This document shows, in pieces, positions 17,629 through 26,945 of a stretch of 64,000 nt of DNA; position 1 is the first letter of the stretch, and the number at the start of each line of letters is the position of its first letter. A model generated the notes under the pieces. It saw only the letters and a program-made list of their open reading frames with translations, was not told where the DNA came from and ran no database searches. The translations under genes were made by a program, and so were the position numbers. The DNA comes from Bradyrhizobium sp. LTSP849 (GTDB taxonomy: Bacteria > Pseudomonadota > Alphaproteobacteria > Rhizobiales > Xanthobacteraceae). The stretch spans positions 253,192 through 317,191 of the forward strand of contig NZ_JYMR01000056.1 of NCBI RefSeq assembly GCF_000938255.1. The letters are read 5' to 3'.

Positions 17629-18706
17629 GGGCCACCTGACGGTTCGGGAACACCAGCTTGAAGCGGTAGAGGATGAGGGAATCGCAGGCGAGCACGTAGA
17701 ACAGCAGAATGCCCTGGAAGACCTTGGTGACGTCCAACGGGATCTTCATTGCGATCTGCGCCTGTTCGCCGCCGATAAAGGTCAATGCGAGAAAAAGGCC
17801 TGCAATTAATATTCCAATCGGGTTCAACCGGCCGAGGAAGGCGACGATGATCGCGGTAAAACCGTAGCCGGGCGAGATGCCGGGCTGGAGGTGTCCGACG
17901 GGACCAGCGACCTCGATGATGCCGGCAAGACCCGCGAGCGCGCCCGAGATCGCGAAGGTCAGGAGGATCAACTGGTTGGAATTGAAACCGCCGAACCGCG
18001 CCGCGCGCGGTGCGGCACCGACCACGCGGATTTCAAATCCCTTGATGGTTCGCCCGAGTAGGATCGCTGCCGCAGCGACGACCAGCAGCGCGATGATGGA
18101 CCCGAGATGCAGCCGGCCACCTTCGATCAGAAGGGGGACCGTTGCCACCGGATCGAATTCGGCCGTGGTCGGGAAGTTGAAGCCTTGCGGATCGCGCCAA
18201 GGCCCGCGCACGAGGTAATCGAGGAAGAGGTCGGCGACATAGACCAGCATCAGGCTGGTCAGGATTTCGCTGGCGCCGAACTTCACCTTGCAGATCGCGG
18301 GGATCAGCGCATAGAGCGCGCCCGCGGCTGCCGCGAGCACGAACATCGCCGGCAGCACCCAGGCACCGGCGTCGGTGCCCTGCGTCTTCACCGCGATCCA
18401 GCTTCCGGCGACCGCGCCGATCAGGAATTGTCCCTCGGCGCCGATGTTCCAGACGTTGGCGAGATAGCAGAGCGACAGTCCGATCGCGATCATCACCAGC
18501 GGCGTCGCCTTGACCGCGATCTCCTGGAGCGAATAGCTGTCGGTGAGCGGTGCGATGAAATAGGCTTGCAGCGCGAGCAGCGGATTCTTGCCGAGGATCG
18601 CGAACAGGATGGTCATGGTGACGATCGTCAGGCCGATCGCGATCAGCGGCGAGACCAGCGCGATCGTGTTGGAGCGCTCGGCGCGCTTCTCAAGCACCAA
18701 CTGCAT
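17615..18706 (-). CDS. ABC transporter permease (nucleoside/nucleobase type, system 1)
   Basis: A 363-aa membrane protein of the NupP/YufP type. It has a larger first domain, the NIGAEGQFLIGAVAGSW motif (about residue 90), the ASEILTSLMLVYVADLFLDYLVRGPW segment and the cytoplasmic loop GYGFTAIIVAFLGRLNPIGI (about 287). Its start overlaps the end of the ATPase gene by 17 bp and its end overlaps the next permease gene, so the three are translationally coupled. Confidence 0.87.
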   Translation of the reverse strand: MQLVLEKRAERSNTIALVSPLIAIGLTIVTMTILFAILGKNPLLALQAYFIAPLTDSYSLQEIAVKATPLVMIAIGLSLCYLANVWNIGAEGQFLIGAVAGSWIAVKTQGTDAGAWVLPAMFVLAAAAGALYALIPAICKVKFGASEILTSLMLVYVADLFLDYLVRGPWRDPQGFNFPTTAEFDPVATVPLLIEGGRLHLGSIIALLVVAAAAILLGRTIKGFEIRVVGAAPRAARFGGFNSNQLILLTFAISGALAGLAGIIEVAGPVGHLQPGISPGYGFTAIIVAFLGRLNPIGILIAGLFLALTFIGGEQAQIAMKIPLDVTKVFQGILLFYVLACDSLILYRFKLVFPNRQVARGTG

Positions 18707-20279
18707 GCGCGGCCTCCTTCGGCTCCAGGCTGCTGCCGCCCATCAACAGGCCTAGTTTTTCGCGTGTCGCGTCGCGTGTGGCGAGCGGCTCGGACAAATG
18801 GCCATGGAACATCACGGCGATGCGGTCGGCGATTTCGGCGAGCTCGTCGAGATCCTGGCTGGTGACGAGCACGGCCGCGCCCGCGGTTGCCAGATCGAGC
18901 AGCGCCTGGCGGATGACGGCGGCAGCGCCGGCGTCGACGCCCCAGGTCGGCTGGCTCACCACCAGCACGGCCGGGTTGCGCAGGATCTCGCGGCCGACGA
19001 TGAATTTTTGCAGATTGCCGCCGGAGAGGCTTGCCGCTTCCGGATCGCGCTTGGCCTTGCGGACGTCGAATGTTTCGGTGGCGCGGTCGACGGTCTTCAA
19101 CGTGGCCGCGGTGTCGATGAAGCCGCGATGGACCATGCCGCTGGCGGCGTGTCCCGTGAGCAGCGCGTTCTCCGACAGCCTCATGCGCGGCGCCGTGCCG
19201 TGGCCGAGCCGCTCTTCGGGTACGAAGGCAGCGCCGAGCTTGCGCCGCTTGGTGATTGAGAGGTGGCCGGCGGCGATGCCTTCGATCACCACCGTGCCTG
19301 GGTCTTTCGAGAGCCGCTCGCCAGATAGTGCGGCGAACAGTTCGTCCTGGCCGTTGCCGGCCACGCCGGCGATACCCAGGATTTCGCCGCCCTTCAGCTC
19401 GAACGAGATGTGCTCGAGCCGCACGCCGTGCGCCTCGTCCGGTGTGAGCGAGAGATCGTTGACGACCAGTCGCGGTATCGTGGTCTGCCTGCCGGCGGCA
19501 GCTTTCACTTCCTTGATCTCGCCGCCGACCATCATGCGCGCGAGCGAGGCAGCGGTCTCGAGCCGGGGATTGCAGGTGTCGACCTTCTTGCCACCGCGCA
19601 GAATTGTGGCGGTGTCGCAGAGGCGTTTCACCTCCTCGAGCTTGTGGCTGATGTAGAGAATGGCGCGGCCTTCGGCCTTGAGCCGCTCCAGCACGATGAA
19701 GAGCTGGTCGGCTTCCTGCGGTGTCAGGACGGCGGTAGGCTCGTCCAGGATCAGGAATTTCGGGTCCTGCATCAGCGCGCGGACGATCTCGATACGCTGG
19801 CGCTCGCCGACCGACAATTGCCAGACCTCACGTCTGGGATCGAGCGGAAGACCGTAGGTCTTCGACACCTGCTCCAGCCGGGCCGACATGTCCTTGAACG
19901 ATTCCTTGCCGTCGAGGCCGAGCGCGACATTCTCGGCGACGGTGAGATTGTCGAACAGCGAGAAATGCTGGAACACCATGCCGATGCCGCGGCTGCGAGC
20001 TTCCGACGGACCTGATAGCACGATCGGCTCACCCTGCCAGCGGATCTCGCCGGCGCTGGGCTGGATCAGTCCGTAGATCGCCTTGACCAGCGTCGACTTG
20101 CCGGCGCCGTTTTCGCCGAGCAGGGCGTGGATTTCCTTCGGCCAGATGTCGATGTCGATGGAATCGTTAGCGAGGAAATCCCCATAGCGTTTGCTGAGCC
20201 CGAGCGTTTGAAGCAGCGGGGACTCGCCGGAATGCAGGCCGTTAGGCGTCGGATCTAACATTCGCTGATACGCTTGCAT
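18690..20279 (-). CDS. ABC transporter ATP-binding protein with two nucleotide-binding domains (system 1)
   Basis: A 529-aa tandem ATPase. Domain 1 (about 20-250) has Walker [10 protein letters not shown], signature LSVGERQR and Walker B LILDEPTAVLTP. Domain 2 (about 265-510) has the degenerate Walker A GVAGNGQDEL and an intact LSGGNLQK signature, as in the CUT2/NupO type where only one site is fully catalytic. It energises the import system encoded downstream. The ATG at 20279 opens the operon, and the 563-bp region upstream separates it from the divergent porin gene. Confidence 0.9.
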   Translation of the reverse strand: MQAYQRMLDPTPNGLHSGESPLLQTLGLSKRYGDFLANDSIDIDIWPKEIHALLGENGAGKSTLVKAIYGLIQPSAGEIRWQGEPIVLSGPSEARSRGIGMVFQHFSLFDNLTVAENVALGLDGKESFKDMSARLEQVSKTYGLPLDPRREVWQLSVGERQRIEIVRALMQDPKFLILDEPTAVLTPQEADQLFIVLERLKAEGRAILYISHKLEEVKRLCDTATILRGGKKVDTCNPRLETAASLARMMVGGEIKEVKAAAGRQTTIPRLVVNDLSLTPDEAHGVRLEHISFELKGGEILGIAGVAGNGQDELFAALSGERLSKDPGTVVIEGIAAGHLSITKRRKLGAAFVPEERLGHGTAPRMRLSENALLTGHAASGMVHRGFIDTAATLKTVDRATETFDVRKAKRDPEAASLSGGNLQKFIVGREILRNPAVLVVSQPTWGVDAGAAAVIRQALLDLATAGAAVLVTSQDLDELAEIADRIAVMFHGHLSEPLATRDATREKLGLLMGGSSLEPKEAAHAVGA

Positions 20280-20842
20280 GAGATGAAGTGCCTTAATTGT
20301 GGGCTAGTTTGAACCGTCGCGTAAGGTGTGAAAAAGCGTCATCCCTTGCTCAACGCTTCGGCAGGTACGCCGGCGTTGCGAGTCGCTGCTCTCGTCGGGC
20401 GACGATTGTCTCCAACCGTCCTTTCGACCGTCGTTGTGGCCGCGTCCTGCGAGCAACGGCTGTTGCAAATTTGTGACGGTTCAAACCAAATCGGAACTCG
20501 CTATGCAGAGTTGACGTGAAGTTGAGCAAAAGCGCGCCACTGCTCGTATGCATCTCCGGACAGCGATGACGTCTTCAGTGACGATCGAGTCCGCGTTCTC
20601 CGCTCGGCGCGAAAGCCAAGCAAAATCAATCGGGAATGTCTGGCAATAACCAGGCTTGCTTTGCTGCTTGCCGACTGGGGCGAGACGCAGAAATCCTCAA
20701 AATTCCGCGGTGAAGTGCGGCTTGCTGCTGAAACATGCGGCACGCCTTGAAAAAAGTTGAGGCTTCTCACACCGGGAGTTCGGCGCAAGTGTCGCACCAA
20801 GGGACGTTCATTTTTACGTGTCCAAACTTGGGGGTATTCAGG
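20280..20842. other. long divergent intergenic region with an inverted repeat pair
   Basis: 563 bp between the ABC operon (minus) and the porin gene (plus). GTTTGAACCGTC at 20307-20318 and its exact reverse complement GACGGTTCAAAC at 20475-20486 are separated by 156 bp. This would suit looping by one regulator or two oppositely oriented sites for it. No open frame here has a ribosome binding site and family features. The last 340 bp would be an unusually long porin leader if transcription starts near the repeats. Confidence 0.5.
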
Positions 20843-21949
20843 ATGTCGTTTCGTTTCAAAGCAATTGCAGCCGCGGCGCTGTCACTTGCTACGCTCGCCA
20901 CCGGTGGCTTGGCGCAGGCAGCGGATTTGCCGGTCAAGGCTGCCAAGAAGGCTCCTGACCTCCCGTTCTTCCTTGTGATCGACGACCGTGTGTCGTTCTC
21001 CTGGATGCCGAAGGGCACCGACCCCGGCATGTGGAGCGTCCGCCCGGATGGCAGCATCAACGGCACCACCGCCAAGCAGGTCTACTCCTTCACCCACTTC
21101 GACCTCTGGGCCTACGGCACCAACTTCTTCACCATCTCGATGTTCAAGTCGGGTCATAATGATCCCGCCTCGCCTTGCTCCGCGCCGGGCGTGACCATCA
21201 CCGGCGGCGCCGCGGACTGCGCGGGCGCAACCGAGATTTACGGCCTGTTCCGCTCGACCTTCGGCTGGAACGAGATCTTCAACACCAAGGCCTTCACCAT
21301 GGGGCCGCTGCACAACATCTCGTTCGAAGTCGGTATGGATGCCAACACCGAGAACAACTTCCTCGCGCCCGCCAAGCGCGACGTCGTCGCCGGTCTCCAG
21401 TTCGCCTTCGACCTTCCCTACAAGGGCTATATCAACGTCGCTCCGTTGATGTACTGGGAGTTCTCGAACCACAACGCCTTCACCCAGTGCGGCTTGTTCG
21501 CGCCGGGCGTTGCGGGCGTGACCTGTAACTCCGACGGCAACGTCAGCTACAACCCGACCTGGGCCGTCGAAATCAACTACTACATGGACCTCGGCTTCCT
21601 GCCGCCGAACATGCAGTTCTGGTCGATCAGCGGCCGCGCTGGCTGGTACGGGCCGAAGGGTGACTCGAACGGTACGCCTGCACTCTCGGGCGTGGGCATC
21701 TTCAGCACCAAGTCCAAGACCGAGCTGAACAGCGAACCGATCCGCCTGACCTTCGACGCCTCGAAGGCGGTCTGGGGTGACAAGTACTCGCACTTCGTCG
21801 ACCTCTGGGTTGCCTATCGCTACTGGCAGAACAAGTTCGGCCTCGACCACAACGCCATGGCTGGCGTCTGCACCATCGCCCCGACCGGCCAGAGCACCAA
21901 GAGCTGCACCGAGTCCACGGTTTACGGTGGTGTGACTGTGAAGTTCTGA
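20843..21949 (+). CDS. outer membrane porin, possibly nucleoside-channel (Tsx-like)
   Basis: A 368-aa protein. Residues 1-27 are a signal peptide ending GLAQAADLPVKA, a start shared by many rhizobial porins. The rest is rich in alternating aromatic/polar strands and ends in VYGGVTVKF, a typical beta-barrel C-terminus with terminal Phe. Segments such as MYWEFSNHNAF, TWAVEINYYMDLGF and FVDLWVAYRYWQNKFG resemble Tsx-type nucleoside channels, a weak similarity that fits the neighbouring purine transport genes. Six cysteines may form disulfides in the surface loops. The ATG at 20843 follows GGGGG. Confidence 0.72.
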   Translation: MSFRFKAIAAAALSLATLATGGLAQAADLPVKAAKKAPDLPFFLVIDDRVSFSWMPKGTDPGMWSVRPDGSINGTTAKQVYSFTHFDLWAYGTNFFTISMFKSGHNDPASPCSAPGVTITGGAADCAGATEIYGLFRSTFGWNEIFNTKAFTMGPLHNISFEVGMDANTENNFLAPAKRDVVAGLQFAFDLPYKGYINVAPLMYWEFSNHNAFTQCGLFAPGVAGVTCNSDGNVSYNPTWAVEINYYMDLGFLPPNMQFWSISGRAGWYGPKGDSNGTPALSGVGIFSTKSKTELNSEPIRLTFDASKAVWGDKYSHFVDLWVAYRYWQNKFGLDHNAMAGVCTIAPTGQSTKSCTESTVYGGVTVKF

Positions 21950-21973
21950 TCGGCTGACGGTCTCCAAGTTCGA

Positions 21974-22004
21974 ATGGCGCCGCGCATGTCCCGCGCGGCG
22001 CCAT
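21974..22004. terminator. strong hairpin after the porin gene
   Basis: ATGGCGCCGCGC pairs perfectly with GCGCGGCGCCAT (12 bp) around a 7-base loop, 24 bp after the porin stop. No T-tract follows, so it may act as a transcript stabiliser or a weak terminator. Confidence 0.55.
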
Positions 22005-22014
22005 TGGCGTTTGC

Positions 22015-22102
22015 GTAGGGTGGGCAAAGGCGCAACGCGCCGTGCCCACCATTTTCCCAGACGGTTGGCTATGGTGGGCACGCTTCGCTTTGCCCACCCT
22101 AC
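22015..22102. repeat. nested palindromic intergenic repeat (Bradyrhizobium type)
   Basis: The outer arms GTAGGGTGGGCAAAG (22015-22029) and CTTTGCCCACCCTAC (22088-22102) are exact reverse complements. The inner arms CGTGCCCACCAT (22041-22052) and ATGGTGGGCACG (22071-22082) are as well. I recall this as a repeat scattered between genes in Bradyrhizobium and related genomes. It fills the gap between the convergent porin and deaminase genes. Confidence 0.75.
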
Positions 22103-22124
22103 GAAGTTGAGTTCTTGGGGCGAG

Positions 22125-22610
22125 TTACTTCGTCCACACGCCGTCGTGCAGCGCTGCGGCCTCTTCCTCGAGCAGCGGGCCGACAACCTCCGTCGGGCGC
22201 TGGCCGCTGGCAAAGACCTCGCGGCAGGGCAGGTCGAGGGTCGGGTTCTCCGGGTGATTGCCGGTGACGCCGCGCAGGCGGTGTTCGCTGAGGCCGTAGA
22301 CCACGCGGCCGATGCCGGCCCAGTAGATCGCGCCGGCGCACATCGCGCAGGGCTCGGCGGAGGAATAGAGCGTCGCCTTCGCCAGCACCTCGCGGTCCAG
22401 CGTGCGGCAGACCTGGGTGGCCGCCAGGCGTTCTGCATGCGCGGTGCCGTCATGATCCGGCATGTAGCCGTTCTCGGTCTCTATCAGCACCCGGCCACCC
22501 GCATCGACGACGATGCAGCCGAAGGGGTGGTTGCCGTGGGTGAGAGAACGGCGGGCGACCGCGAAGGAGAGGCGCAGAAAGTGTTCGTCGCGTTCGGATG
22601 CGCCGTTCAT
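22125..22610 (-). CDS. nucleoside/nucleobase deaminase, CDA fold
   Basis: A 161-aa protein of the cytidine/deoxycytidylate deaminase superfamily. The zinc motifs are TAHAERLAA (HAE, about residue 58) and SSAEPCAMCAGAIYWAGIG (PCxxC, about 85-100). It is closer to GuaD/TadA-like nucleoside deaminases than to cytidine deaminase. Given its position at the end of a purine or ureide transporter operon, guanine or another N-heterocycle is a plausible substrate. The ATG at 22610 is chosen because the longer frame would translate an intergenic repeat. Confidence 0.82.
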   Translation of the reverse strand: MNGASERDEHFLRLSFAVARRSLTHGNHPFGCIVVDAGGRVLIETENGYMPDHDGTAHAERLAATQVCRTLDREVLAKATLYSSAEPCAMCAGAIYWAGIGRVVYGLSEHRLRGVTGNHPENPTLDLPCREVFASGQRPTEVVGPLLEEEAAALHDGVWTK

Positions 22611-22621
22611 CGCTGCTCCTA

Positions 22622-22670
22622 GAGCATGATCCGGAAAAGTGTGCAGCGGTTCTCCGAAAAGATCATGCTC
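22622..22670. repeat. palindromic intergenic repeat (Rhizobiales type)
   Basis: GAGCATGATC (22622-22631) and GATCATGCTC (22661-22670) are exact inverted arms enclosing CGGAAAAGTG and CTCCGAAAA. I recognise this as a repeat common in Bradyrhizobium intergenic DNA. It lies between the ATPase and deaminase genes. Confidence 0.75.
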
Positions 22671-22680
22671 AAACGATTCG

Positions 22681-24213
22681 TTAGTGGCCCGCCATGTGCC
22701 GGCCGACCACGGTGAGATCGGCCTCGCTGGTTCGTGCTTCATACACGAATTCGCCGTGGAACATCACCACCAGCCGATCGGAGAGTTCGAGCAATTCGTC
22801 GAGGTCTTCGCTGACCAGCAGCACGGCGGCGCCGCGGTTGCGCGCGGCCATGATCTCGGCGTGGATCTGCGCCACTGCCGCGAAGTCGAGCCCGAAGCAG
22901 GGATTGGCCGCGATCAGCACCTCGACGTCACCGCCGAGCTCACGTGCGAGCACCGCGCGCTGCACGTTGCCGCCCGAGAGCGCCGAAATCGGCGTATCCG
23001 GCGTCCGGGTCTTGATCTTGTACTGCCCGATCTTCTTCTTCGCATCGTCGCGGAAGGCGCCGCGGTTGAGCCACCAGCCGCCGCTGGCGAAAGGCGCGCG
23101 GTCGAATTCGCGGAAGGCAATGTTGTCGGCAACGCTCATGCCGCCGACACAGGCGTTCTTCAGCGGTTCCTCGGGCAGGAGGGACATCTTGTGGCGGCGC
23201 ATCTCCTCGCGGCTGGCGTGGTAAGGATCGCCGACGACGCGGATTTCGCCGCTCTCGGATTCGCGCTGGCCCGCCAGCACCTCGACGAGCTGGCGCTGGC
23301 CGTTGCCGGAGACGCCCGCGATGCCGACGATCTCGCCGGCGCGCACGGTGAGCGAGACGTCATGCACGGCGATGGCGCCGGCATCGTCGAGCGCGCGGAC
23401 CTTTGCCAGCTCCAGCCTGGCCTGACCGGCTTCACCGGTGCGTGGCGGCTGCACCGTCAGCTCCTCGGCGCCGATCATGGTGCGCGCCATCGCATCCGGT
23501 GTCAGCTCGGAAACCTTGCCGGCACCCGCAAGCTTGCCGCGGCGCAGGATGGTGACGTCGTCGGCGAAGGCCATGACCTCGCGGAACTTGTGCGTGATCA
23601 TCAGGATGGTCAGCTCGCCTTTGACGACCATGTTGCGGAGCATGCCGAGCACCTCGTCGGCCTCCGCCGGCGTCAGCACCGAGGTCGGTTCGTCCAGGAT
23701 CAGGAAACGGCGTTTTAAGTAGAGCTGCTTCAGGATCTCGCACTTCTGCCGTTCGCCGGCGGAGATGTCGGAGACTTTTGCGCCAAGCGGTACCTTGAAG
23801 GGCATCCGCGCCAGGAAGGACTCGAGCTCCTTCATTTCCTTCGACCAGTCCACCACGACCGGCACGTCGTCGCGGGCAAGCACGAGGTTTTCGGCGACCG
23901 TCATGGCCGGCACCAGCGTAAAGTGCTGGTAGACCATGCCGAGGCCGAGCGCGTGGGCGTCCTTTGGATTGGCGATCGCCTGCTCGCGATCGCCGATGAT
24001 GATGTCACCTTCGGTCGCGTGGTAATAGCCCATGATGCATTTGACGAGCGTCGACTTGCCGGCACCGTTCTCGCCGAGCAGCGCATGGAACGAGCCGGGA
24101 CGCACCTTCAGCTCGACATTGTCCAGCGCCAGGAAGTCGCCGAAGCGCATGGTCATGGCGATGGCGTTGACGCCGAAGGCGCCTGACGGCGGGAGAGGCT
24201 CGCCGACGATCAC
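22681..24213 (-). CDS. ABC transporter ATP-binding protein with two nucleotide-binding domains (system 2)
   Basis: A 510-aa tandem ATPase. Domain 1 has [17 protein letters not shown] and [12 protein letters not shown]; domain 2 has the degenerate [10 protein letters not shown] and LSGGNVQR followed by [11 protein letters not shown]. This is the same organisation as the system 1 ATPase. The start is inferred as GTG at 24213, which overlaps the stop of the biuret-hydrolase-like gene as GTGA; the frame extends further upstream only through that gene. The overlap implies coupled translation with that enzyme. Confidence 0.88.
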   Translation of the reverse strand: MIVGEPLPPSGAFGVNAIAMTMRFGDFLALDNVELKVRPGSFHALLGENGAGKSTLVKCIMGYYHATEGDIIIGDREQAIANPKDAHALGLGMVYQHFTLVPAMTVAENLVLARDDVPVVVDWSKEMKELESFLARMPFKVPLGAKVSDISAGERQKCEILKQLYLKRRFLILDEPTSVLTPAEADEVLGMLRNMVVKGELTILMITHKFREVMAFADDVTILRRGKLAGAGKVSELTPDAMARTMIGAEELTVQPPRTGEAGQARLELAKVRALDDAGAIAVHDVSLTVRAGEIVGIAGVSGNGQRQLVEVLAGQRESESGEIRVVGDPYHASREEMRRHKMSLLPEEPLKNACVGGMSVADNIAFREFDRAPFASGGWWLNRGAFRDDAKKKIGQYKIKTRTPDTPISALSGGNVQRAVLARELGGDVEVLIAANPCFGLDFAAVAQIHAEIMAARNRGAAVLLVSEDLDELLELSDRLVVMFHGEFVYEARTSEADLTVVGRHMAGH

Positions 24214-24893
24214 GAAATCGCTCCGATGAAGGCGTCGGAGGTCGAGACCGCGCCGAACACGCCGCCCTGCATCTTGATCATCTTCAGCGCGTGCTCGTGG
24301 TTGCTCTTGTCGGTCGCGCCGCAGCAATCGTGCAGCAGCACGCATTCGAAGCCGCGATCGTTGGCCTCGCGCATGGTGGTATGAACGCAGACATCGGTGG
24401 TGATGCCGGTCAGCACGATATTCTCGATGCCGCGCACGCGCAGGATCAATTCGAGGTCGGTGGCGCAGAACGAACCCTTGCCGGGCTTGTCGATGATGGG
24501 TTCGCCCGGCAGCGGCGCCAGCTCCTCGATGATGTCCCAGCCGGGCTCGCCGCGCACCAGGATGCGGCCGCAGGGGCCGGGATCGCCGATGCCGGCGCCG
24601 ATCTGGCGCGAGCGCCAGCGCTTGTTGGCGGGCAGGTCGGAGAGATCGGGGCGATGGCCTTCGCGGGTATGGATGATGTGAAAGCCTTGGGCGCGCATCG
24701 CCGTCAGCAGTTTCTTGATCGGCTCGATCGGGGCCCGCGTCAGCGAGAGGTCATAGCCCATCTTGTCGACATAGCCGCCGACGCCGCAGAAGTCGGTCTG
24801 CATGTCGATGATGATGAGCGCCGTGTTTTCGGGACGCAGATCACCGTTGTAGGGCCAGGCGTAGGGCTCGGACTTGATGGTGCGCTCGGGCAT
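24210..24893 (-). CDS. biuH: biuret amidohydrolase-like cysteine hydrolase (isochorismatase fold)
   Basis: A 227-aa protein. [19 protein letters not shown] carries the catalytic Asp, [14 protein letters not shown] the catalytic Lys, and [19 protein letters not shown] the nucleophile Cys, near residues 28, 142 and 175. The whole sequence, including [17 protein letters not shown] and [20 protein letters not shown], closely follows my recollection of Rhizobium leguminosarum biuret hydrolase BiuH (EC 3.5.1.84, biuret to allophanate plus ammonia). Related ureidoacrylate hydrolases (RutB) lack some of these segments. It sits inside an ABC transporter operon, 11 bp after a permease gene and overlapping the ATPase gene. 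Confidence 0.8.
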   Translation of the reverse strand: MPERTIKSEPYAWPYNGDLRPENTALIIIDMQTDFCGVGGYVDKMGYDLSLTRAPIEPIKKLLTAMRAQGFHIIHTREGHRPDLSDLPANKRWRSRQIGAGIGDPGPCGRILVRGEPGWDIIEELAPLPGEPIIDKPGKGSFCATDLELILRVRGIENIVLTGITTDVCVHTTMREANDRGFECVLLHDCCGATDKSNHEHALKMIKMQGGVFGAVSTSDAFIGAIS

Positions 24894-24904
24894 GATTTCG
24901 CTCT

Positions 24905-25831
24905 CTAGCGGGTGATCGACAATTCGGCCGGGGCTCCGGTCAGCGTGCGTTTCGGCGAGCAGGTTATGATCATGATCGCCAGCGTCAGGATGTAGGGCGC
25001 GGCGTTGAAGAGGTGATAGCCGGAGGTGACGCCGACCGATTGCAGCGCCGGCCCGAGCGCGGCGGCGCCGCCGAAGGCCAGCGAGGCCCACAGGCACAGC
25101 AGGGGATCCCAGCGGGCGAAGATCACGAGCGCCACGGCGGTAATGCCCTGACCTGAGGACAGGCCCTCGTTCCAGCTACCGGGATAGAACAGCGACAGGA
25201 ACGAGCCGCCGATGCCGGCGAGGAAGCCGCCGACCATGGTGGCGCGGAGGCGGATCAGGAGCACGGAGTGGCCCATCGCGCGTGCGGCGTCAGAGCTTTC
25301 GCCGGCGGTACGAATGAGAAGGCCCCAGCGCGTGGTGCGGAAGGCCCAATAGAGGATCGGCGCCAGCGCAACGCCGATCAGGAAGAGGACATTGACCCGC
25401 AGTGCTGCACGGACCTGCGAAATGTCGCTCCACCAGCCGAAATCGATCGCTGGCAGGCGTGGCGCGGTTGGCTCGATCAGTGGCTTTCCGAGATAGAAGG
25501 CGAGACCGGTGCCGAACAGCATCAGCGCGATGCCGACCGCGACGTCGTTGACGCGCGGCAGCGAGCAGATGCCGGCATGGAGCGCACCAAGCAATGCGCC
25601 GGTGATACCGGCCGCGAGCACGCCGAGCCAGGGCGAGCCGGTGAGATAGGAGATGCCATAGGCGCTCATCGCGCCCATCACCAGCGTGCCTTCGAGGCCG
25701 AGATTGATCCGGCCTGAGCGCTCGGTGATGCATTCCCCCAAGCTCACGAAAAGGAACGGGGTCGAGACGCGAATGGCGCCGCCGAGCACGGCAAGTGGGA
25801 CGGTCCAGAGTCCGATCGATCCGTCTGCCAT
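24905..25831 (-). CDS. ABC transporter permease (BMP-type, system 2)
   Basis: A 308-aa membrane protein with [19 protein letters not shown] near residue 34 and the cytoplasmic loop [20 protein letters not shown] near 228, as in NupQ-like permeases. It lies between the other permease gene (1 bp away) and the biuret-hydrolase-like gene, consistent with one transcript. Confidence 0.87.
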   Translation of the reverse strand: MADGSIGLWTVPLAVLGGAIRVSTPFLFVSLGECITERSGRINLGLEGTLVMGAMSAYGISYLTGSPWLGVLAAGITGALLGALHAGICSLPRVNDVAVGIALMLFGTGLAFYLGKPLIEPTAPRLPAIDFGWWSDISQVRAALRVNVLFLIGVALAPILYWAFRTTRWGLLIRTAGESSDAARAMGHSVLLIRLRATMVGGFLAGIGGSFLSLFYPGSWNEGLSSGQGITAVALVIFARWDPLLCLWASLAFGGAAALGPALQSVGVTSGYHLFNAAPYILTLAIMIITCSPKRTLTGAPAELSITR

Positions 25832-25832
25832 C

Positions 25833-26945
25833 TCAGGATTTTCCCTTCAGGAATCCGATGCGGCCGTAGAGCGCATCGCTGGCCAGCACGAAGACGAAGA
25901 TGATGCCTTGGAGCACCAGAACGGATGCGTCGGGCAATCCGAGGCGACGCTGCAACAGGCCGCCGCTGGCGCTGATGCCGCCGAGCAGGATCGCGACGGG
26001 GATGATCGCGAGCGGATTCTGTCGCGCGAGGAAGGCGACGAGAATGCCGGTGAAGCCATAGCCTGCCGCGAGATTGGCGTTGGTGCGCCCCTGAACGGCT
26101 GCGACCTCGACCATGCCGGCAAGGCCAGCTGCGCCGCCAGCAAGGAAGCAGATCGTCAAAATGAGTTTGCTGACGCCGAGACCGACGATCTTGGCAGCGC
26201 GGATGTTGCCGCCGGCAACCCGCGCGGCGAAGCCGAACACGGTGTGATAGATCAGGATGTAGGCGGCGGTCGCGGCGATCAGGCCGAAGACCAGGCCCCA
26301 ATGCACGTCGGTGCCGGGGATGGAGCCGATCATGTTGGCGGCGCCGATCTCGCGCGTCGACGGCTTGTTGAGGCTGGCGGGATCCCGCATCGCGCCTTCG
26401 ACGAGATGGTTGAGGATCGCAAGCGCGATGTAGACCAGCAGAAGGCTCGAGATCGTTTCGTTGACGCCGCGATACTGTCGCAGCGCGCCTGCCAGCATGA
26501 TCCACAGGCCGCCGCCGATCACGCCCGCGCAGACCATGGCGATCTGAACGATGAACGGTGGCATGCCCTGAAGCGCGAGCGCGGCGCTCGTCGCCGAGAG
26601 TGCGCCGATCAACAGCGCGCCTTCGCCGCCGATGATGACCATGCCGAGCTGCGCCGGCAGCGCGGTGCAGAGTGCGGTGAGGATCAGGGGAGCCGCGCGC
26701 GTCAGCGTGTTCTGCCAGGAAAACCAGGTGCCGAAGGCGCCGTAGTACATATAAAAATAGAGGTCGAGCGGGTTCTTGCCGAACATCGCGACAAAGATGC
26801 CGAAGACCACGAGCGCGCCGGCCAGCGCCGCGCCCGGGATCAGGATGTATTCAATTGTCGCGCCGTGGCGTTGGAGGAAACCGGGATCGGCGGCCGGGGC
26901 AATTGCCCCGACCGTTTCAGTGGGATCCGCCGCTTCCGTTGTCAC
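25833..26945 (-). CDS. ABC transporter permease (BMP-type, system 2)
   Basis: A 370-aa NupP-like permease with a cytoplasmic N-terminus of about 35 residues, IIGGEGALLIGALSATSAAL near residue 103, NETISSLLLVYIALAILNHLVEGAMRDP, and a GYGFTGILVAFLARQNPLAI loop near 290. Its ATG overlaps the stop of the binding-protein gene by 4 bp (ATGA). It is the partner of the 308-aa permease. Confidence 0.87.
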   Translation of the reverse strand: MTTEAADPTETVGAIAPAADPGFLQRHGATIEYILIPGAALAGALVVFGIFVAMFGKNPLDLYFYMYYGAFGTWFSWQNTLTRAAPLILTALCTALPAQLGMVIIGGEGALLIGALSATSAALALQGMPPFIVQIAMVCAGVIGGGLWIMLAGALRQYRGVNETISSLLLVYIALAILNHLVEGAMRDPASLNKPSTREIGAANMIGSIPGTDVHWGLVFGLIAATAAYILIYHTVFGFAARVAGGNIRAAKIVGLGVSKLILTICFLAGGAAGLAGMVEVAAVQGRTNANLAAGYGFTGILVAFLARQNPLAIIPVAILLGGISASGGLLQRRLGLPDASVLVLQGIIFVFVLASDALYGRIGFLKGKS

